From contig DAITSJ010000015.1 in assembly GCA_036843405.1 (NCBI GenBank), positions 1-64,000 of the forward strand: a stretch of DNA of 64,000 nucleotides, in the 5' to 3' direction. How positions within the stretch are numbered: position 1 is the first letter of the stretch; the number at the start of each line of letters is the position of its first letter. Of the stretch, positions 50,875 through 59,871 are shown piece by piece. A model generated the notes under the pieces. That model worked only from the letters and a program-made list of their open reading frames with translations, searched no databases and had not been told where the DNA came from. Source of the DNA: DGNJ01 sp002388905. GTDB taxonomy: Bacteria > Pseudomonadota > Gammaproteobacteria > Pseudomonadales > Porticoccaceae. The position numbers and the translations under genes are program-made.

Positions 50875-52794
50875 ATGATCCGTTCCCTGTCGACCCCGGT
50901 ACTGGTTCTCGTTCTTGCGCTGTGTGCCAATGCCGTCGCATCGGAGGCGGATCCGGCCAGGCTCGCCCAACTGGTGGATTACGTGGGGGTCGACTACCCC
51001 GAAGCCATCGCCAACGGCGAGGTAATCAATGCTGCCGAGTATGGCGAAATGCGGGAGTTTGCCGGCCTGATTGCCGAGCAGGTCGACACCCTGCCGGCCG
51101 GCAATGCCCGGGCACAACTGCGCGCACTCAGCGGCGAACTGGCTGCTGCCATCGAATCCAGGGCGGCTCCGGAAAGGGTGGCTGCCATCACCGCGTCCAT
51201 GCGCGGCATATTGCTAAAGACCACGACCCTCACCACGGCACCGGCACGGCCACCGGCACTGGCCACGGGGAAGACCCTGTACAGCCAGCGCTGCGCCTCC
51301 TGCCACGGCGCGGATGGTAGCGGCGACGGGCCGGCGGCTTCCGGCATGGAACCGCCACCCACGGATTTCACCAACGTTGAGCGGGCCCGGGCCAGGACCC
51401 TCTACGGGCTCTACAACACCATCACCCTGGGGGTGGACGATACCGCCATGCCCGCGTTTGCGGACCTCACCGGCCAGCAACGCTGGGCCCTGGCCTACTA
51501 TGTGGGCGGGCTGCACGCCGGAGAGGAAACCCTCGACCTCGGCCAACGGGTTTTCAGGGCGGCGAATGCGGATGAACGACCGGGCCTGGAAGCCCTGTCG
51601 ACACGGACCCTGGCGGAAGTGGAGAGCAGTCGGGGCCCCGACAGGGCGGCCATGCATGCCTGGTTGCGCCGCAATCCCCAGGCCATCGGCGACGCCGGCA
51701 ACCCTCTCAGTGTCGCCATCACCCGTATCGAGGATGCGCTCGCCGCCTACCGGGCGGGCGATAAGGATGCCGCCTACCGGTCCGCGGTTGACGCCTATCT
51801 GGAAGGTTTCGAACTCACCGAGACGTCCTTGAAAGTCGGTCATCCCGAGCTCGTTCGGCGCACCGAAAAAGCCATGGGCAGGGTCCGCAACCTGATCAAG
51901 GGCGACGAACCGGAAGCCCGGGTCCGGGAAGCGGCTGAAGAAGCCATTGCGCTGCTGGTCGAAGCCCGGCAGATCCTGAAAGGCGAGTCCCTGTCCGCCG
52001 AAGTGGCTTTTTACAGCGCCTTGGTTATCCTGCTTCGGGAAGGGTTGGAAGCCGTACTGATTCTCGGCGCCATTTTTGCCTTCCTGTCCAAGACCGGTCG
52101 CCGCGATGCCATGCCCTGGCTGCACGCCGGCTGGATCGGTGCGCTGGCCCTGGGTGTCCTCACCTGGGTCGTCTCCAATTACTTCCTGACCATTTCGGGT
52201 GCGGCCCGGGAGGTGACCGAAGGCGTTACCGCCCTGCTGGCCGCCGGCATTCTGTTTTACGTGGGCTTCTGGATGCACAGCAAGCTCAACGCCCGCCGCT
52301 GGCAGGAATTTCTCGAAAACAAGGTGCAGCGGGCTCTGGATGAAAAGGCGCTGATCACCCTCACGCTGGTCTCTTTTCTCGCCGTGTACCGGGAAGTCTT
52401 CGAAACCGTGCTGTTCTTCCAGGCCCTGTGGACCCAGGTGGATGCCGGCGGCGAACAGGGCGTGATGGGGGGCTTTGTCGTCGGGGCAATTCTGGTGGCA
52501 ATGATTGCCTGGGTGGTATTCCGATTCGGTGTGAGGCTTCCCCTCAAGCAGTTCTTCGGCATCAGCGCGGTGGTCATGGTGATTCTCGCCATCATTTTTG
52601 CCGGCAAGGGCATCGTTGCTCTCCAGGAAGCCGGCAAACTGCCGGCGAGCCCGGTGAATTTTCCGCGCATCGAGATACTGGGGGTTTACCCCACCTGGCA
52701 GTCCCTGGGCATACAGCTGGCGCTGCTGGCCTCGGCGATTGTGCTGATTTTTTACAGCCGGCTGCCCCAGCGGGCGGAGGACAGGGTGTCCTGA
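50875..52794 (+). CDS. Cytochrome c-FTR1 fusion iron permease
   Basis: A 639-residue membrane protein. The signal peptide ends near residue 23. A cytochrome c domain (about 130-215) has the heme motif CASCH (140-144) with distal Met in DTAMPAF. A helical linker leads to an FTR1-type permease (from about 375) with seven membrane helices. Its two iron-binding REXXE motifs are both present: REGLE (388-392) and REVFE in a later helix. The fused heme domain could oxidise Fe(II) or take electrons during uptake. The ATG at 50875 begins the signal peptide; a long open extension upstream covers the Fur box and was rejected. Confidence 0.92.
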   Translation: MIRSLSTPVLVLVLALCANAVASEADPARLAQLVDYVGVDYPEAIANGEVINAAEYGEMREFAGLIAEQVDTLPAGNARAQLRALSGELAAAIESRAAPERVAAITASMRGILLKTTTLTTAPARPPALATGKTLYSQRCASCHGADGSGDGPAASGMEPPPTDFTNVERARARTLYGLYNTITLGVDDTAMPAFADLTGQQRWALAYYVGGLHAGEETLDLGQRVFRAANADERPGLEALSTRTLAEVESSRGPDRAAMHAWLRRNPQAIGDAGNPLSVAITRIEDALAAYRAGDKDAAYRSAVDAYLEGFELTETSLKVGHPELVRRTEKAMGRVRNLIKGDEPEARVREAAEEAIALLVEARQILKGESLSAEVAFYSALVILLREGLEAVLILGAIFAFLSKTGRRDAMPWLHAGWIGALALGVLTWVVSNYFLTISGAAREVTEGVTALLAAGILFYVGFWMHSKLNARRWQEFLENKVQRALDEKALITLTLVSFLAVYREVFETVLFFQALWTQVDAGGEQGVMGGFVVGAILVAMIAWVVFRFGVRLPLKQFFGISAVVMVILAIIFAGKGIVALQEAGKLPASPVNFPRIEILGVYPTWQSLGIQLALLASAIVLIFYSRLPQRAEDRVS

Positions 52795-52882
52795 CGCTTC
52801 GCCTCCCGGACAGGCCCGCCCACCAGTGAACTCGCTGTTTCTGGACTACACTGTTTCCACGTAGCTTAACGGGAGGTTCGAG

Positions 52883-53119
52883 ATGCAACCCTGCGAAGTC
52901 TGCGGCAATCGCTATGAGGGCGCCTTTACCGTGACAATGGCCGACGGGCAGGCCCATGTCTTCGACTCGTTCGAGTGCGCCATCGAGCGGCTCGCGCCCC
53001 GGTGCGCGGCCTGCAACTGCCGGGTAATCGGCCACGGTGTCCAGCACGAATCAACAATTTACTGTTCCGCCCACTGTGCCCGGGAAGCGGGGATCAGCGG
53101 CCTGGCGGATCATAATTGA
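52883..53119 (+). CDS. Small metallothionein-like Cys-rich protein
   Basis: A 78-residue protein with nine cysteines and several histidines. The N-terminal half has CEVCGNRY and FDSFECAI, and the C-terminal half has CAACNCRV, then YCSAHCA. The second half follows the bacterial metallothionein pattern CxxCxC-V...YCSxxCA. It probably binds Zn(II), Cu(I) or Fe. It follows GGGAGG, 88 bp after the iron permease gene. A zinc-ribbon fold without metal-storage function is the alternative. Confidence 0.75.
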   Translation: MQPCEVCGNRYEGAFTVTMADGQAHVFDSFECAIERLAPRCAACNCRVIGHGVQHESTIYCSAHCAREAGISGLADHN

Positions 53120-53202
53120 ATGCCCCCAGACAGTTTCTCGCTTCCAGCGATGTCAGGGACCGCGGCCCGTGCGCGGAATAACAGCCCAGGTGCCGGTTTG
53201 CC

Positions 53203-54528
53203 ATGACCCGTGATGCGAGCCCGCCGGAGCGCTTCCGGCGCCTGCTTCCCGTCCGCGCCGGCGAGGGCCGGGCGGTGTTCTGGTCCTTCGCCTACTTTTT
53301 TTCGCTGCTGGGCGGCTACTATATTCTGCGACCGGTGCGCGACGAAATGGGCATCCGGGGCGGCGTCGAGAATCTCCAGTGGCTGTTCAGCGGCACGTTC
53401 CTGGCCATGCTCGCCGCAATCCCCGCCTTCGGCTGGCTGGCCGCCCGCTTCCCCCGCCGCACTTTCGTTCCCGCCGTCTATTATTTTTTTATCGCCAATA
53501 TCCTGCTGTTTTTTGCCGCCTTCCGGCTGGACGTTTCCGACGTCTACCTGGCCCGGGCCTTTTTTATCTGGACCAGTGTCTTCAACCTGTTCGTGGTATC
53601 GGTGTTCTGGAGCTTTATGGCGGACATCTTCACGCACCGGCAAGCGGAACGGCTCTTCGGATTCATTGCCGCGGGCGGTTCGGCGGGCGCCATTCTGGGC
53701 CCCGGCGCAGCCGGGCTGCTGGCGCCGGTGCTGGGGCCGGTCAACCTCCTGCCCATCGCCGCCATGGTGCTGGGCGTCGCCCTGGTGGCCATCCATCAAT
53801 TGCGACACTGGCAGGAACCCGTTGGCGGCGGCGAGACCGGCCAGGAACACGAACAGGCCATCGGCGGGGGCATCCTGGACGGTGTACGGCGGGTCTTTGC
53901 GAGCCCCTACCTGCTGGGCATCTGTGCCTTTATCCTTCTCTACACCACCCTCTCCACCTTCCTCTATTTCGAGCAGGCCCATATCGTCGAGGGTGCGTTC
54001 GACTCTTCGGCACGGCGCACCAGCGTCTTTGCCGGCATTGATTTCGCCGTCAACAGTCTCACCATTATCGGCCAGCTACTGGTAACCCATCAGTTGGTGG
54101 CGCGTTTCGGCGTGGGAACGACCCTGGCGCTGATGCCGGTCGCGCTGGCGGCAGGGTTTGCGGCCCTGGCGGCGGCGCCGGTACTGGCGGTCCTGGTAGT
54201 GGTACAGGTGCTGCGCCGCGCCGGCAATTACTCCCTGACCCGGCCCGCCCGGGAAATGTTATTTACAGTGCTGGGACGGGAGGAAAAATACAAATCCAAG
54301 AACTTTATCGATACCGTCGTCTATCGCGGCGGCGACGCCGTGGCAGGCTGGCTTTTCGCCGGGCTCATGGCCCTGGGGCTGGGGCTGTCGGGCATTGCCC
54401 TGGTCGCCATTCCCGTGGCCGGCATCTGGGCCGGCACGGCCCTGTGGCTGGGTGCCCGACACCGGCGCCTGCGCCCCGAACCCGGCCCCGACCAGAACGG
54501 GAGCACACCTCCGGAGAAGACAACATGA
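53203..54528 (+). CDS. NTT/MFS-like membrane transporter
   Basis: A 441-residue protein with about eleven or twelve hydrophobic helices. The N-terminal segment LLGGYYILRPVRDEMGI is characteristic of a bacterial group related to nucleotide (ATP/ADP) translocases and placed in the major facilitator clan. Free-living bacteria carry these with unknown substrates, so nucleotide exchange should not be assumed. The 3' end overlaps the next gene as ATGA, making a coupled pair with the aldo/keto reductase. Confidence 0.82.
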   Translation: MTRDASPPERFRRLLPVRAGEGRAVFWSFAYFFSLLGGYYILRPVRDEMGIRGGVENLQWLFSGTFLAMLAAIPAFGWLAARFPRRTFVPAVYYFFIANILLFFAAFRLDVSDVYLARAFFIWTSVFNLFVVSVFWSFMADIFTHRQAERLFGFIAAGGSAGAILGPGAAGLLAPVLGPVNLLPIAAMVLGVALVAIHQLRHWQEPVGGGETGQEHEQAIGGGILDGVRRVFASPYLLGICAFILLYTTLSTFLYFEQAHIVEGAFDSSARRTSVFAGIDFAVNSLTIIGQLLVTHQLVARFGVGTTLALMPVALAAGFAALAAAPVLAVLVVVQVLRRAGNYSLTRPAREMLFTVLGREEKYKSKNFIDTVVYRGGDAVAGWLFAGLMALGLGLSGIALVAIPVAGIWAGTALWLGARHRRLRPEPGPDQNGSTPPEKTT

Positions 54529-55532
54529 CTGATGACAACGGATTTCCCACGGCGCCGGCCCGGCGTTGGGCCATGAAAATCCTGGGTGCGGCCGGCGCGG
54601 GTTTCGCCGGCGGTCTTTTCAGCGCGCCGGTAACGCTCGGTGCAGACGGGGAACCTGTCGATTTGCTGCAACGTCCCATCCCCGTATCCGGAGAGAAGGT
54701 GCCGGCCGTGGGCCTGGGCACCGCGCGCACCTTCAGCCTCGACGGCCTGTCCATGAGCGGCAGGCGAGGCAGCGTGGCAGCGGCGGACCCGCTGCCGGAA
54801 ACCCTGTCGGAATTGCGCAACGTGCTGCGCCTTTTCCACGCCCATGGCGGCCGGGTAGTGGATTCGTCACCCATGTACGGTACCGCCGAGGAACTGGTGG
54901 GGGATTTTGCCAGGGAGCTGGGAATCGAGAATGAACTGTTCATGAGTACCAAGGTCTGGGCCGATGGCCGTGAACCGGGGATTGCCCAGATGACCGAGTC
55001 CATGGAACTGCTGCACAGCAAGCCCCTGGATGTAATGCTCATCCACAATCTCCGGGACTGGCGCACTCACTACAGGACCCTGCGTCGGTGGCAGGAGGAG
55101 GGCCATATCCGTTATATCGGCATCAGTCATTCCCGGACCGGGGCCCACGACGAGGTGGAACGGGTGTTGAAAGCGGAGCGCTTCGATATCTTCCAGATTA
55201 ACTACAACATTCTGGACACCAACGCCGACAAGCGTCTGTTTCCCCTGGCCCGGGATAAAGGGCTGGCGGTGGAGATCAACGAGCCCTTCGCCAGCGGCGA
55301 CCTGTTCCGGCGGGTGAAGGGCATCGAGCTGCCTGCCTGGGCGACCGACTTCGATGCCGACACCTGGGCGCAGTTTTTCCTGAAATTCATACTGGGCCAC
55401 CCGGCGGTAACCTGCGCCCTGCCCGCCACCGGCGACCCGGAACACGTGGTGGACAATACTCTGGCCATGGCCGGGGGATTGCCCGATGCCGGCCAGCGCC
55501 GGCGAATGGTCGACACCATGCTGGCGCTTTAG
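54525..55532 (+). CDS. Aldo/keto reductase with twin-arginine-type N terminus
   Basis: A 335-residue protein. The N terminus has a twin-arginine pair and a hydrophobic stretch (ARRWAMKILGAAGAGFAGG), consistent with Tat export of a folded enzyme. The remainder is an AKR barrel: VVDSSPMYGTAEELVG with the catalytic Asp and Tyr, STKVW with the Lys, and DVMLIHNLRDW with the His region. It differs from most AKRs, which are cytoplasmic. The ATG overlaps the transporter stop codon by four bases. Substrate unknown. It ends near a GC-rich inverted repeat shared with the convergent gene. Confidence 0.85.
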   Translation: MTDDNGFPTAPARRWAMKILGAAGAGFAGGLFSAPVTLGADGEPVDLLQRPIPVSGEKVPAVGLGTARTFSLDGLSMSGRRGSVAAADPLPETLSELRNVLRLFHAHGGRVVDSSPMYGTAEELVGDFARELGIENELFMSTKVWADGREPGIAQMTESMELLHSKPLDVMLIHNLRDWRTHYRTLRRWQEEGHIRYIGISHSRTGAHDEVERVLKAERFDIFQINYNILDTNADKRLFPLARDKGLAVEINEPFASGDLFRRVKGIELPAWATDFDADTWAQFFLKFILGHPAVTCALPATGDPEHVVDNTLAMAGGLPDAGQRRRMVDTMLAL

Positions 55533-55533
55533 C

Positions 55534-55561
55534 GGCCCGGGCGATGAGTCGGGGCCCGGGC
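55534..55561. repeat. GC-rich inverted repeat between convergent genes
   Basis: GCCCGGGC occurs on both sides of GATGAGTCGGG in the 30-bp gap between the aldo/keto reductase and the KamA-type gene. It would form a stable hairpin on either strand, but without a T run. Confidence 0.45.
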
Positions 55562-55562
55562 G

Positions 55563-56927
55563 CTATTCAGCCTCGCTGACCATGGCCCGGTATTCGTCCT
55601 CGAAGAAGAACCTGTCCTCGCCGAAAGCCGGTTTCAGGTGGTTGAGCCAGGTGGCCTGGTCGTCGTACCTGGCGAAGAAGGGGCGCTGCACCCAGTCCGG
55701 GTTGCGGCCCTGGATAAATCGAAGCACAAAGACCTTCTCGCCGTGGATTTCCGCCACACCCTGGATCTCCACCTTGCCGGGGCCCGCGCTCATGGAGGGC
55801 CCGCGGGCCGTGCGGCCCAGCCCGGAGACCTTCTGCATCGCCTGCCGGTAGACATCCCAGGCCCGCGCCAGGGGTACCTCGAAATAGCGCTTCGCACCGG
55901 TATCGCGCTCCACGAACATGTAATAGGGGATAATGCCCAGGCGCACCTGTTCCCGCCAGGACCGGGCCCAGGCGTCCGGGTCGTTGTTGATATGGGCGAG
56001 TAGCGGGCCCTGGCTGCGGATCTCCGCACCGGTGTCGCGGATGCGCCGGATGGCCTCCCGGGCGATGTCGGTGCCAATTTCCCGTCCATGGTTGATATGG
56101 GCCATCAGGGCCACATGTTTGCCCGACTCAACCAGCCGTTCGAGCAGAGCCAGGAGCTCGTCGGCATCCGGATCGGTCACGAACCGATGGGGCCAGAAGG
56201 TGAGCGCCTTGGTGCCCAGGCGCACGGTCTGGATATGGGCAAGATCCTCCCCGAGCAGCGGTTCCAGGTACTGTTTCAGGTTCCGGGTTTTCATCACCAT
56301 GGGATCGCCACCGGTTATCAGCACGTCGCTGACGTCGGGATGCTGGCGCAGGTAGTCGAGCATGGTCCCGGCCTCGCTGCTGGCGATGCGCAGTTCCTTG
56401 TCGCCGACGAACTGGGCCCAGCGGAAACAGAAAGTGCAGTAGGAGTGGCAGGTCTGCCCCTGGGCCGGGAAAAACAGTACCGTTTCCCGGTATTTGTGTT
56501 GCAGGCCGTTCACCACTTCACCGTTGACCATGGGCCGGTTGAGTTCCATCTGCCCAGCCGGGTGGGGATTGAGCCGGGCACGAATTTCACTGGCGGCCAC
56601 GGCGATTTCCCGCTTGTCGGCGCCCTTTTCCAGAAGCGCCGCCATGCGCTCGAAATCCGCCTCCTCGAGCATCTCCCGCTGGGGAAACGTCAGCTGAAAG
56701 AGCGGGTCGTCGGGCACTGCACGCCAGTCTATCAGCTCGTCAATGACGTACTGGTTGACCCGGAAGGGCAGTACGCTGGCAACCACCCGCATCTCGAAAC
56801 GCTGCGCCTCCGGGAGTTGTTTCAATGCTTCGATGCGATCCAGATGGCGGTCGGTATAGACCTGGAAAGGGCGCGGCTCGAAGGATTCCTCGGTGACGGT
56901 TTCAATCTTGAGAGCGGCTGTTCGCAT
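55563..56927 (-). CDS. KamA family radical SAM protein
   Basis: A 454-residue member of the lysine 2,3-aminomutase family. The [4Fe-4S] motif CxxxCxxC is at 160-167 (CHSYCTFC), and LITGGDPMV is the SAM-binding GGDP region. A GRPS-like C-terminal extension follows the barrel. The family uses PLP and SAM to move an amino group from C2 to C3; the substrate may be lysine, glutamate or another amino acid. It is longer than EpmB (about 340 residues), so a role in EF-P modification is less likely. No lysine-fermentation genes are adjacent. Confidence 0.85.
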   Translation of the reverse strand: MRTAALKIETVTEESFEPRPFQVYTDRHLDRIEALKQLPEAQRFEMRVVASVLPFRVNQYVIDELIDWRAVPDDPLFQLTFPQREMLEEADFERMAALLEKGADKREIAVAASEIRARLNPHPAGQMELNRPMVNGEVVNGLQHKYRETVLFFPAQGQTCHSYCTFCFRWAQFVGDKELRIASSEAGTMLDYLRQHPDVSDVLITGGDPMVMKTRNLKQYLEPLLGEDLAHIQTVRLGTKALTFWPHRFVTDPDADELLALLERLVESGKHVALMAHINHGREIGTDIAREAIRRIRDTGAEIRSQGPLLAHINNDPDAWARSWREQVRLGIIPYYMFVERDTGAKRYFEVPLARAWDVYRQAMQKVSGLGRTARGPSMSAGPGKVEIQGVAEIHGEKVFVLRFIQGRNPDWVQRPFFARYDDQATWLNHLKPAFGEDRFFFEDEYRAMVSEAE

Positions 56928-57530
56928 ATCGTGACTCGTTTGCCTGGTTGTGGAGAGTGGGAAGTAGTGATATCCGCGCGCCGCCCCGGCCTGGGCCGGA
57001 GTGCCGGCACCGATTCCGGGCCGATGGCCGGCAACGCAACACGGGGCGCGCGGACGTTACCAGAAAGGCCCTCGGCATGCAAATTTACCAACAAAATCAT
57101 CATGTTAACAACATGTCCCCCAGCCACCTCCGATCCGTTCGACAAACACTCAACCGGGTACGCCTGGCTGGGCAGCAAGATACAGATGCACTCAATCGCA
57201 GAGCACATCAATGCAACCCGCAAAAACCAGCAGACTGGCTACAAACGCATGTCCGCTCATACGGGCATGCACTGCGTTTCTCAACAATCTGCCCGACTTC
57301 CCGGGACAGGCTGCGGGTTTGCGATGCGTACGCCGGATGTGCCTGATCAATGGCCACCGTCAGCTGAACCGGTATATCAGTACTTCACTCCAACTATTTG
57401 CGGTGCGCTATGGCTTTTCGAAATAATCGGGATTCACAATAAAGCCGTTTAATCTAAACTGATTCCCCCGTTGGCCTAGACTGTTAACTGATGTTGATCG
57501 ATAACCACTCAATCAATGGAGACTGTCGCC
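56928..57530. other. 600-bp stretch without a supported gene
   Basis: Between the KamA-type gene and the divergent YbaK gene. Short open frames occur (for example 57211-57426), but none has a family pattern or a clear ribosome-binding site. The segment must carry both promoters. It may also hold remnants of a decayed gene. Confidence 0.4.
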
Positions 57531-58016
57531 ATGGCTATCGCTACGATCTTTAAATCCTATCTGGATCACGAACATATCCACTACGAGACAGTCGCTCATC
57601 CGCATTCCGCCACGGCCATGGAAACAGCACTGGCAGCGGGAGTGCCCATGGCTCAGGTGGCCAAATCAGTGGTGTTCAAGGACGAAAAGGGCCAATACCT
57701 GCTGGCGGTCATGCCTGCGCTCTGCCGCGCCGAAATCAACAAGCTAAACGCCCTCACCAATCATCGGCTCGAACTCGTGGATGAAAGCGAGCTTTCGGAA
57801 CTGTTTGCCGATTGCGAACGGGGCGCCATACCGCCGGCGGGAATCGCCTACGCGATGCCCATGGTCTGGGACGACATGCTCAGCGAGGAAACGGACCTGT
57901 TCGTGGAGGCCGGCGATCACGAGCACCTGCTGCACCTTGAGCGCGACGGGTTCTCCCGGCTGATGGGGAATAGCGCCCATGGCCACTTCAGTCGCCCGGA
58001 AGTCAGCCCGGGTTGA
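57531..58016 (+). CDS. YbaK/EbsC-type aminoacyl-tRNA deacylase
   Basis: A 161-residue protein of the prolyl-tRNA editing (YbaK/ProX) superfamily. HPHSATAMETALAAGVPMAQVAKSVVFKDEKGQYLLAVMPA is the family core, including the lysine of VAKSV that binds the tRNA end. It probably clears mischarged tRNAs, but specificity is not predictable. The ATG at 57531 lies nine bases after GGAG; an ATG at 57516 is in frame. Confidence 0.85.
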   Translation: MAIATIFKSYLDHEHIHYETVAHPHSATAMETALAAGVPMAQVAKSVVFKDEKGQYLLAVMPALCRAEINKLNALTNHRLELVDESELSELFADCERGAIPPAGIAYAMPMVWDDMLSEETDLFVEAGDHEHLLHLERDGFSRLMGNSAHGHFSRPEVSPG

Positions 58017-58590
58017 CACACGAACCGGCGATTCAACGTTTCCGGATTAGCCAACCCTTCCTGGATGAAGGGAATTCTACGCCCGTTTCATTGAGCCTGT
58101 TTTGACCAGGGCGCGGCGGCAGTACCCTCCGCTTATCACAGTAATCCATACGCGTAATACGGTCCACTGCTAACCGCTTCAAGGCTCGATGCACTGTCGC
58201 GGCTAATTAACGTGACCATAATTGGTTAATTATTAATATTTAGACTTACGCAATGAGGTTGTTTCGCAACGAAAGTTGTATAAAAAACCAATTCGCAAAA
58301 TTGAGAAAAACACCATAATAGTCTCGAAAAGCTATACAATCCCTGGACCAGGGTGGGCGAATCATGGAAGCAGAATAACCTCAAATGCACCCTTCCCGAA
58401 AAGACCTGATTTCCGGCAGAGCAATGGCTGCCTAAATGCATTTCATAATCATTTCGGCCCACCGTTGGCCCGCCACACAACAATCTGTAATTCAGCATAC
58501 ATTACATAATGCGCAGGAATGTTGGCTGCTCTTATCTGTTGTTATTATGCGCAGATCCAAACTTAAGATGTTGATTTCAAAAGGCGATCA
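58017..58590. other. AT-rich non-coding stretch upstream of the Crp/Fnr gene
   Basis: About 570 bp of AT-rich DNA with no credible gene. It includes an inverted repeat TAATTAAC (58204-58211) / GTTAATTA (58225-58232). The lower GC marks the start of a compositional dip that continues to about 60.25 kb. Confidence 0.5.
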
Positions 58591-59310
58591 ATGAACGTAA
58601 TTCCGACAGAGGTAAAAAATTTACTGCTGGTGTCCGAGCACATGTCGGTCAGTGACCGTTTCCTCCGGGAAGCAATAATATTCAATGCAAATAGCGGCCA
58701 TAGTTTCTATGCCGAAGGAAAAACCATAAAACATGTGATCTTCCCGGCAGATGGCTTGGGGCTCTTTACGAAAACCAACGGTGCCCGTGAAACCACTGAA
58801 CTCGCTATTGTCGGTAACGAGGGCCTGATCGGGATCGAAGGTATTCTCGGAGTAAAAAAGACGGGGACGCGGGCCACGGCCATTAAGAGCGGTATCTTTT
58901 CCGCCGTTGACAAACAGATGGTCAGAGAGGAGATGAACCGCAACCAGTGGTTTCAGGAAAGGGTTTTCCGATATCTGGGACTTTACCATGCTAACCTGAC
59001 ACAAACCGCCTTTTGCAACCAGTATCACAGCCTTCAGGAAAAATTCTGTCGCCTGCTTCTGGTGACCATCGACAGGCTGGGAACACTGGAGGTGGTCCTG
59101 ACCCACGAGTCCATCGCGAACATACTGGGGTCCCGCAGAGAGAGCATATCCGTGATAGCCGGTAAGTTACAAAAGCAGGACATCATCAATTACAAAAGGG
59201 GACGAATCCGGGTGTCGGACAAGGCGTTGCTCCGGGAAAAGTCCTGCTCCTGCTACGATAAGTGTACAAAGGAGTACCGGATGCTGATGGACTATCTTGT
59301 ACAGAACTAG
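58591..59310 (+). CDS. Crp/Fnr family transcription regulator
   Basis: A 239-residue regulator with an N-terminal cyclic-nucleotide-binding-type beta roll (HSFYAEGKTIKHVIFPADGLGLF ... LAIVGNEGLIGIEGILG) and a C-terminal winged helix (THESIANILGSRRESISVIAGKLQKQDIINYKRGRIRV). The four-cysteine N-terminal cluster of FNR is absent, and the cAMP-binding Arg-Ser pair of CRP is not evident. It ends CSCYDKC...EYRMLMDYL, as in many uncharacterised family members. The ATG follows AAGG. GC is lower than in neighbouring genes. Confidence 0.88.
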   Translation: MNVIPTEVKNLLLVSEHMSVSDRFLREAIIFNANSGHSFYAEGKTIKHVIFPADGLGLFTKTNGARETTELAIVGNEGLIGIEGILGVKKTGTRATAIKSGIFSAVDKQMVREEMNRNQWFQERVFRYLGLYHANLTQTAFCNQYHSLQEKFCRLLLVTIDRLGTLEVVLTHESIANILGSRRESISVIAGKLQKQDIINYKRGRIRVSDKALLREKSCSCYDKCTKEYRMLMDYLVQN

Positions 59311-59354
59311 ATTTAACGCCACCCCCTTTGAAAGTGGGGCCAAGGAAAGCCAAA

Positions 59355-59810
59355 TCAGGAAAACAAAACCTCCGCACCACTGGCACTGATCCTTTCGAGG
59401 AAGAGTGACAGTTTTTTACGATAACAACAAATATCTTTTCCACGAAATCGGATTCTTGTCAAACCTTCCAGATAGACGAATGCTGGCTTAAATCCTTCGA
59501 CAAAATCGAGGGATTCCCTTATATAACCAATTTCGTCAAAGTTTTCATAACCCGGAAATGAATCTTGATCGTCAGCGCCAGGGGGAATGCGGGCATCCGC
59601 GATATATTTGATATGCTTACCGGCATCATCCAGATATTTTTCGTAGAACCGCATCCCCGAGATAAAGTTCCGGGACCCGACAACGAGGCAATAACTGCCG
59701 GGCTTTAGGCGACGGATAAACGAAAAGACGACCACCTCTCTCGGCAGTCCCGGGGACGTTGTTATCAACCGGGGCGGCCTTGATAAAACAGGATACGAAA
59801 AGGTATTCAT
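59355..59810 (-). CDS. Uncharacterised protein, possibly frameshifted
   Basis: A 151-residue frame with no family I recognise. It has balanced, protein-like composition (LKPGSYCLVVGSRNFISGMRFYEKYLDD, then FVEGFKPAFVYLEGL) and ends EVLFS. Its ATG at 59810 lacks a Shine-Dalgarno sequence. A different frame, starting at 59871 with MDVKYAGYLLIDNQGQCFFP, has a good GAGGT and runs into this one, so the gene may begin there and be interrupted by a frameshift near 59780-59815. It is convergent with the Crp/Fnr gene. Not assigned a function. Confidence 0.5.
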   Translation of the reverse strand: MNTFSYPVLSRPPRLITTSPGLPREVVVFSFIRRLKPGSYCLVVGSRNFISGMRFYEKYLDDAGKHIKYIADARIPPGADDQDSFPGYENFDEIGYIRESLDFVEGFKPAFVYLEGLTRIRFRGKDICCYRKKLSLFLERISASGAEVLFS

Positions 59811-59871
59811 AAGGGAAAAAGCATTGTCCCTGATTGTCGATCAAAAGATACCCAGCATATTTCACATCCAC

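Noticed and set aside
57211..57426. 71-codon open frame in the 600-bp gap before the YbaK gene
   Set aside because: No ribosome-binding site, no recognisable family, and overlapping frames of equal quality exist in the same DNA.
58571..58591. TTGAT...ATCAA palindrome at the start of the Crp/Fnr gene, resembling an FNR box
   Set aside because: The half-sites are 11 bases apart rather than 4, and the second overlaps the start codon.
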